37,014 nucleotides of DNA from Vibrio maerlii (GTDB lineage Bacteria; Pseudomonadota; Gammaproteobacteria; Enterobacterales; Vibrionaceae). The position numbers and the translations under genes are program-made. The notes beneath the pieces are model-generated. The model did no database searches. It worked only from the letters and a program-made list of their open reading frames with translations, and had not been told where the DNA came from. This document shows, piece after piece, positions 33,086 through 37,014 of the stretch; the first letter of the stretch is position 1, and each line of letters starts with the position of its first letter. The DNA lies in the NCBI RefSeq assembly GCF_003415655.1, contig NZ_QRHC01000016.1:1-37014 (forward strand), read 5' to 3'.

Positions 33086-34819
33086 CTACTTATTCGGAAT
33101 CACCAGAACTTGGCCAACAGCCAAAGAGTCAGAACGCAGTTTGTTCACTTGTCGAATGCTTGATACCGATACGCCATATTTACTCGCGATCTTGCCAAGG
33201 TACTCGCCACGTTTGACGGTATGCTTGCGCACCGGTAAGTCTTTCAAGCTGACTGTTATCTTGAGCTTCTGACCTTTACGCAATGTATCGCTACGTAGAT
33301 TATTCTCTCGCTTGATACTCGCGACACTCACCTTGTACTTGTTGGCGATCTTTCCAAGGTACTCACCCGATTGAACGGTATGAGTAATAGTCTTAGTTTC
33401 AACCGGGTTCGAAACCTTAGGCACCGAAACCGCAGATAGCCCACTCGAAGGCAGTTTTAATACCTGACCAATTGCCAGAGAACTACTCTTCAAGTTATTC
33501 AGTTTCATCAATGTGGAGGTCGAAGTGCCGTATTTCTTAGCGATGACAGATAACGATTCACCACGCTGGACTTTGTGGGTACTGATTTTACCTTTGTTTG
33601 CTAACAAGGTGCCTTCAGGTGGATTCGCCTCAAAGTATTTTACGATCGCCTTAGTCAACGAGCGTGCTAGCTTGTCTTGATGCGATCGCTGGAACAACAA
33701 TCGTTCTTCTGTTGGATTGGTAATGAATCCTGTTTCTACCAGTACCGAAGGAATATCCGGAGACTTCAATACAGCAAGGCTGGCATTAACAGGTTCTTTC
33801 TTATGAAGGTGAATCCCAGCACGACTCATTTCACTCAGGATATTCTTCGCAACCTTGTAGCCTTCTTTCTGTGAGTGACTAAACTGCAGATCCAGTAACG
33901 TTTGACTCACGTTTCGATCATTGGTGTTTTTCGCTAGTACATCCCCAGCACCACCCAGTAACTCTGATTGCTTCTCGTGGTTTTCGACCCAACGGGCGAT
34001 CTCTGAGTTAGCACGACGAGTGTTCAATACAAATACCGAACCACCACGCGGTTGCGGCGTGCGGAAACCATCCGCGTGGACAGAGACCAACAGGTGCGCT
34101 TTGTTCTTACGGGCAATCTCTGAGCGCTTATTCAGATTCACAAAGTAATCACCACTTCGTGTTAGAACCGCCTTCATACCAGGGATCGCGTTAATTTGTG
34201 CTGCTAACTTCTTTGAAACAGCTAGTGTCGCATGTTTTTCATACTTCTTGGATGGCCCGATAGAGCCTGGGTCTTCACCACCGTGGCCAGCATCGATAGC
34301 AACAACGATATCGGCAGTGCCAAGTAGCTGAGACGCATCACGGCTAACCGCTGTCGGACTGCTTGATGAAGATGTGCTAGTGCCACTTGCTGAAGACCCA
34401 TGTGGAAGATCGATCACCAAACGGTGGCCATACTGACCACCAGGTGTTGGTTTTAACTTAAACAAGTTCGCACTGGTTTTGCCCTTGAGCTCGAAAACCA
34501 ATCGGAAAGTGCCCGACTTTGGTGGTGAACTCTTACGGACTCGCTTAAGTATTTTACTGTCCTTAACTTCAAGAGGAAGCTTGGCATCGATATTGGTATT
34601 TTTAAGATCCACAACCAAGCGATGCGGACTGGTTAGCGTGAAGTAGCTAAAATCAGCCTCTGACTTAAGGTCAATAACAACTCGTGTTTCATCAGGCGAT
34701 GGCCAAGCTCGCACTCCTTTAAGCGTGTTAGCGTAGCCATAAGATGAAAAGAGACAAAGTAGTAATACTGTAGAGGCAATGAATACCGACAGTAATCGCT
34801 GGGGAATAAAACTCAACAT
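33086..34819 (-). CDS. amiB: N-acetylmuramoyl-L-alanine amidase AmiB with three LysM domains
   Basis: A periplasmic zinc amidase that splits septal peptidoglycan for daughter-cell separation. In order: signal peptide (about 1-30, LLSVFIASTVLLLCLFSSYGYA), AMIN domain (about 33-135) for septal targeting, Ser-rich linker, Amidase_3 domain (about 170-395) with zinc-ligand regions IDAGHGGEDPG, SVHADGF and VLVETGF, then LysM repeats starting near 415, 480 and 533. The second and third LysM share GEYLGKIA and KY-VSV-SI wording. E. coli AmiB lacks LysM, so this is the Vibrio form. It overlaps tsaE by seven bases and precedes mutL. Confidence 0.95.
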   Translation of the reverse strand: MLSFIPQRLLSVFIASTVLLLCLFSSYGYANTLKGVRAWPSPDETRVVIDLKSEADFSYFTLTSPHRLVVDLKNTNIDAKLPLEVKDSKILKRVRKSSPPKSGTFRLVFELKGKTSANLFKLKPTPGGQYGHRLVIDLPHGSSASGTSTSSSSSPTAVSRDASQLLGTADIVVAIDAGHGGEDPGSIGPSKKYEKHATLAVSKKLAAQINAIPGMKAVLTRSGDYFVNLNKRSEIARKNKAHLLVSVHADGFRTPQPRGGSVFVLNTRRANSEIARWVENHEKQSELLGGAGDVLAKNTNDRNVSQTLLDLQFSHSQKEGYKVAKNILSEMSRAGIHLHKKEPVNASLAVLKSPDIPSVLVETGFITNPTEERLLFQRSHQDKLARSLTKAIVKYFEANPPEGTLLANKGKISTHKVQRGESLSVIAKKYGTSTSTLMKLNNLKSSSLAIGQVLKLPSSGLSAVSVPKVSNPVETKTITHTVQSGEYLGKIANKYKVSVASIKRENNLRSDTLRKGQKLKITVSLKDLPVRKHTVKRGEYLGKIASKYGVSVSSIRQVNKLRSDSLAVGQVLVIPNK

Positions 34820-35277
34820 AACTCCATTTGAGCAAGAAGCTGATTTCCATATTCATTATTAGCACGAATAGTTGCCTCTCGCTCCTCTCCTTGGTAGCGA
34901 ATATCGATATCTAAATCAGGTTGAGGAAGCATACCCTCACCTTTCTCAGGCCACTCAACTAAGCAAATTGCGTCTGGAGTGAAATAATCTCGGATCCCCA
35001 TGAACTCTAACTCTTCAGGATCTGCTAAACGATAAAGGTCAAAGTGATATACCTGCCACTTATCCAACTGATAAGGTTCAACTAATGTATATGTTGGGCT
35101 TTTCACATTCCGCTGATGGCCTAAGGCACGCACAAAGCCACGACTGAAGGTCGTTTTTCCTGCCCCAAGATCACCGTGCAAGTAGATAGTGGTTTGTTGA
35201 GAGCAAATCATTGCGAGTGCTGTTCCTAGCTTAACAGTGTCTTGCTCATCTTTAAGGTGAAATTTTTGCGTGCTCAT
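34813..35277 (-). CDS. tsaE: tRNA threonylcarbamoyladenosine biosynthesis ATPase TsaE
   Basis: An ATPase that partners TsaB and TsaD to make t6A37 in tRNAs that read ANN codons. The P-loop YLHGDLGAGKTTFSRGF is near residue 32, with the usual VKSPTYTLVEPY and HFDLYRLADPEELEFMGI blocks and LVEWPEKG. The length of 154 aa is normal. Its last codons overlap the amiB start. It is the first gene of the leftward block tsaE-amiB-mutL-miaA-hfq-hflX-hflK-hflC. In E. coli nnr lies just upstream; here the neighbour is queG, on the other strand. Confidence 0.95.
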   Translation of the reverse strand: MSTQKFHLKDEQDTVKLGTALAMICSQQTTIYLHGDLGAGKTTFSRGFVRALGHQRNVKSPTYTLVEPYQLDKWQVYHFDLYRLADPEELEFMGIRDYFTPDAICLVEWPEKGEGMLPQPDLDIDIRYQGEEREATIRANNEYGNQLLAQMELC

Positions 35278-35500
35278 TAATGAATTACTCTAAAATTTGA
35301 TCGTTGATTGTATAAAAATCAATTAAGTTGGAATAGTAAACCGTGTTGCTTTTGAGAGACAAGATCTGTTGTGCAAGTTATAAGAAAAACTTTCTTTATT
35401 CTCAATGTACATAGATGAAAATCCACACCCAAATAGCATAGATCCATCATAAAAGATCTTGTAAGATCCGTGCCCCTTTGACCACTCACCGAGTCTAATC

Positions 35501-36616
35501 ATGGATTACCAGCAGTTAGCACAAAACATCAAACTTTGGGGCCAAGAACTCGGCTTTCAAAAAGTCGGTATCTGTGACGTTGACCTTAAAGAACATGAAC
35601 CAGAGCTTCAACGTTGGATCGACGCTGGCTATTACGGTGAGATGGATTGGATGGCTCGCCACGGCATGATGCGTGCCCGCCCAGATGAGTTGCTGCCTGG
35701 GACAATACGCGTCATTAGTGCTCGTATGGATTACCTTCCACCTGAAGCACAGTTTGCTTCTAACCTAAAAGACCCAAACACAGCCTATATTAGTCGCTAT
35801 GCACTCGGCCGAGACTATCACAAGCTAATACGAAACAGACTTAAACAGCTTGGCCAAAAAATCGAAAACGAAGTCGGTAAGCTTGGCTATCGTCCTTTTG
35901 TTGACTCTGCACCAATCCTTGAACGCCCATTGGCTCAAAAAGCGGGCCTAGGTTGGACTGGCAAACACTCCCTAATTCTGGATAAAGAAGCAGGCTCTTG
36001 GTTTTTCCTTGGCGAACTTCTCATTGATATCCCTCTACCCGTTGATACACCAAGCACCAACGAGTGCGGTCACTGCAAAGCATGCATTACTTCTTGCCCA
36101 ACGCAAGCCATTGTAGATAACGAAGTGGTGGACGCACGCCGCTGTATCTCTTACCTAACCATTGAATATGACGGCGTCATTCCCGAAGAGTTCCGCAAGG
36201 CTATGGGCAATCGTATCTATGGCTGTGATGACTGCCAGTTAGTCTGCCCCTGGAATCGACACGCCGAGCTGACCCAACAATTCGATTTCCACCGCCGCGA
36301 AAGTTTTCAAAAAAGTGAACTACTGACGTTATTTAATTGGGATGAAGCGACTTTCCTTAAATCAATGGAAGGGTCGGCTATTCGTCGCATTGGCCATCTA
36401 CAATGGCTACGTAACCTATCCATTGCAATTGGTAACGCACCGTACTCCCAAGATTACATCAACGCACTTGAGGCTCGTTTAGGCCTATCCGAAGTTCTCG
36501 ACGAACATTTACACTGGGCGATCGCACAGCAAACCACTCAACTACCAACTGAAAGCACCCAAAAACAATCCCGCTTGATTCGAATTATCGAGAAGGGTCT
36601 ACCGAGAGATGCGTAA
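35501..36616 (+). CDS. queG: Epoxyqueuosine reductase QueG
   Basis: A cobalamin- and iron-sulfur-dependent enzyme that reduces epoxyqueuosine to queuosine at tRNA position 34. The N-terminal half carries the catalytic and cobalamin-binding region (SARMDYLPPEAQ, SRYALGRDYHKLIR, FVDSAPILERPLA). Two 4Fe-4S motifs follow: CGHCKACITSCPTQAI and CDDCQLVCPWNRH. The C-terminal HEAT-like helices include RRIGHLQWLRNLSIAIGN. The 371 aa length is normal. It is divergent from tsaE over 223 bases, and I saw no clear terminator after it. Confidence 0.97.
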   Translation: MDYQQLAQNIKLWGQELGFQKVGICDVDLKEHEPELQRWIDAGYYGEMDWMARHGMMRARPDELLPGTIRVISARMDYLPPEAQFASNLKDPNTAYISRYALGRDYHKLIRNRLKQLGQKIENEVGKLGYRPFVDSAPILERPLAQKAGLGWTGKHSLILDKEAGSWFFLGELLIDIPLPVDTPSTNECGHCKACITSCPTQAIVDNEVVDARRCISYLTIEYDGVIPEEFRKAMGNRIYGCDDCQLVCPWNRHAELTQQFDFHRRESFQKSELLTLFNWDEATFLKSMEGSAIRRIGHLQWLRNLSIAIGNAPYSQDYINALEARLGLSEVLDEHLHWAIAQQTTQLPTESTQKQSRLIRIIEKGLPRDA

Positions 36617-36695
36617 GTTAGGCAAGTGATATATACAAGATAATTTCCATCAGTTTGCACTACAAATCATGACACACATCAAGATTTGACCTAAA

Positions 36696-36704
36696 TGTGG
36701 AAAA
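36696..36704 (-). promoter_or_regulatory. DnaA box (TTTTCCACA)
   Basis: On the minus strand TTTTCCACA fits the relaxed consensus TTWTNCACA. It lies 249 bases before the strong pair at 36953 and 36972, with the IHF-like site in between. Confidence 0.5.
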
Positions 36705-36783
36705 ACTTCGTTTGCGCAACAACTTCAGCATGACTTATGAAAGTTAAGCACAAGGCGAATAAATGATTAGGATCAAAAAACAA

Positions 36784-36796
36784 CAAGTTATTGATC
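36784..36796 (-). promoter_or_regulatory. IHF-like site
   Basis: The plus strand CAAGTTATTGATC matches the reverse of the IHF consensus WATCAANNNNTTR at all defined positions except the last, in AT-rich flanks. In E. coli datA, IHF binding between DnaA boxes is needed for function. Confidence 0.45.
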
Positions 36797-36952
36797 CTTC
36801 AATTTACGTTACCTAAATAACAAAAGTCAGATATAAGTATTTAAAATCATAAGGTTAACTGGATTAACCAAATTTACCATTAGCTTAATGTGAAGAGAAG
36901 ATCCTGCTGAGCCAATAAAAAATGGTCGTGTTATTTTTGGTTATCAACCAAC

Positions 36953-36961
36953 TTATCCACA
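36953..36961 (+). promoter_or_regulatory. Perfect DnaA box (TTATCCACA), plus strand
   Basis: An exact match to the high-affinity DnaA box. It lies ten bases from an inverted partner and directly follows the TTGGTT-N3-AACCAA palindrome. Confidence 0.75.
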
Positions 36962-36971
36962 AATTAAGTAA

Positions 36972-36980
36972 TGTGGATAA
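36972..36980 (-). promoter_or_regulatory. Perfect DnaA box (TTATCCACA), minus strand
   Basis: An exact match on the minus strand, in the context ACAGAGTTATCCACATTA, where the first 15 bases equal the context of the E. coli oriC R4 box as I recall it. Confidence 0.75.
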
Positions 36981-37014
36981 CTCTGTTAACTAAAACCGTA
37001 AATAGGCTCAAACG

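Larger units (their letters stand above)
36617..37014. other. Gene-free AT-rich region after queG with DnaA boxes
   Basis: 398 bases with no open frame of note. It holds three DnaA boxes (36696-36704, 36953-36961, 36972-36980), an IHF-like site (36784-36796), and inverted repeats at 36853-36869 (GGTTAA-N5-TTAACC) and 36937-36951 (TTGGTT-N3-AACCAA). In E. coli the space after queG, before the glyVXY tRNA genes, holds the datA locus. I read this region as a datA-like site or part of one; the right end is cut. Confidence 0.55.

Noticed and set aside
36617..37014. Possible chromosomal replication origin
   Set aside because: The DnaA boxes are few, the usual AT-rich 13-mer repeats and dense GATC sites are not evident, and the neighbour is queG rather than mnmG, mioC or dnaA. 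A datA-like site fits the context better.

Overview
The window reads as chromosome from a gammaproteobacterium of the genus Vibrio. The evidence is the gene order (cysJIH, dusA, zur, pgi, alr, dnaB, the rpsF-priB-rpsR-rplI operon, rlmB, rnr, purA, the hfl genes, hfq, miaA, mutL, amiB, tsaE, queG), the sodium-motor gene motX, the protein sequences and the AT-leaning base composition. I cannot fix the species from sequence alone; the short CTAG arrays and a GTCATC...GATGAC hairpin element are what I would expect in the V. splendidus group, but that is from memory. I see no prophage, integron, transposase, CRISPR array or antibiotic-resistance gene.

Layout. 1-894: the 5' end of a 16S rRNA gene (minus strand, cut by the window edge) with its leader, boxA and two tandem rrn promoters. 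895-5256: cysJ-cysI-cysH, overlapping genes for assimilatory sulfate reduction. 5367-6805: a 75-aa unknown protein, an outer-membrane barrel protein and pspG, the last behind a clear sigma-54 promoter. 7000-9154: dusA, then divergent zur and cheX. 9155-9436: a CTAG tandem array, two strong terminators and a dispersed hairpin element. 9437-16653: pgi, yjbQ (divergent), an Omp85-type barrel protein overlapping alr, dnaB, and a divergent DUF481 barrel protein. 16738-18166: the bL9/bS18/PriB/bS6 operon with a long structured leader. 18425-21644: rnr-rlmB. 21882-23282: a predicted periplasmic amidohydrolase with a PurR operator. 23429-25593: motX with a sigma-28 promoter, and purA. 25766-25951: yjeT, inverted relative to E. 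coli. 26145-35277: a long co-directional block tsaE-amiB-mutL-miaA-hfq-hflX-hflK-hflC. 35501-36616: divergent queG, followed by a 398-base gene-free end.

Most genes are housekeeping: translation and ribosome maturation (bS6, bS18, bL9, RlmB, RNase R, DusA, MiaA, TsaE, QueG, HflX, Hfq), replication and repair (DnaB, PriB, MutL), wall and envelope (Alr, AmiB, PspG, HflKC, barrel proteins), sulfur and purine metabolism, and motility (CheX, MotX). For several genes I moved the start downstream of the longest open frame because a ribosome-binding site, family length or signal peptide decides it.

The most interesting material is non-coding. (1) The gene-free end after queG carries three DnaA boxes, two of them perfect, and an IHF-like site, at the position that matches datA in E. 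coli. (2) Four clusters of phased CTAG repeats occur; three begin at or within a few bases of a stop codon and the fourth is in the 16S leader. (3) Sigma-54, sigma-28 and PurR sites match their genes well, and the PurR site points to a purine role for a secreted amidohydrolase of unknown substrate.
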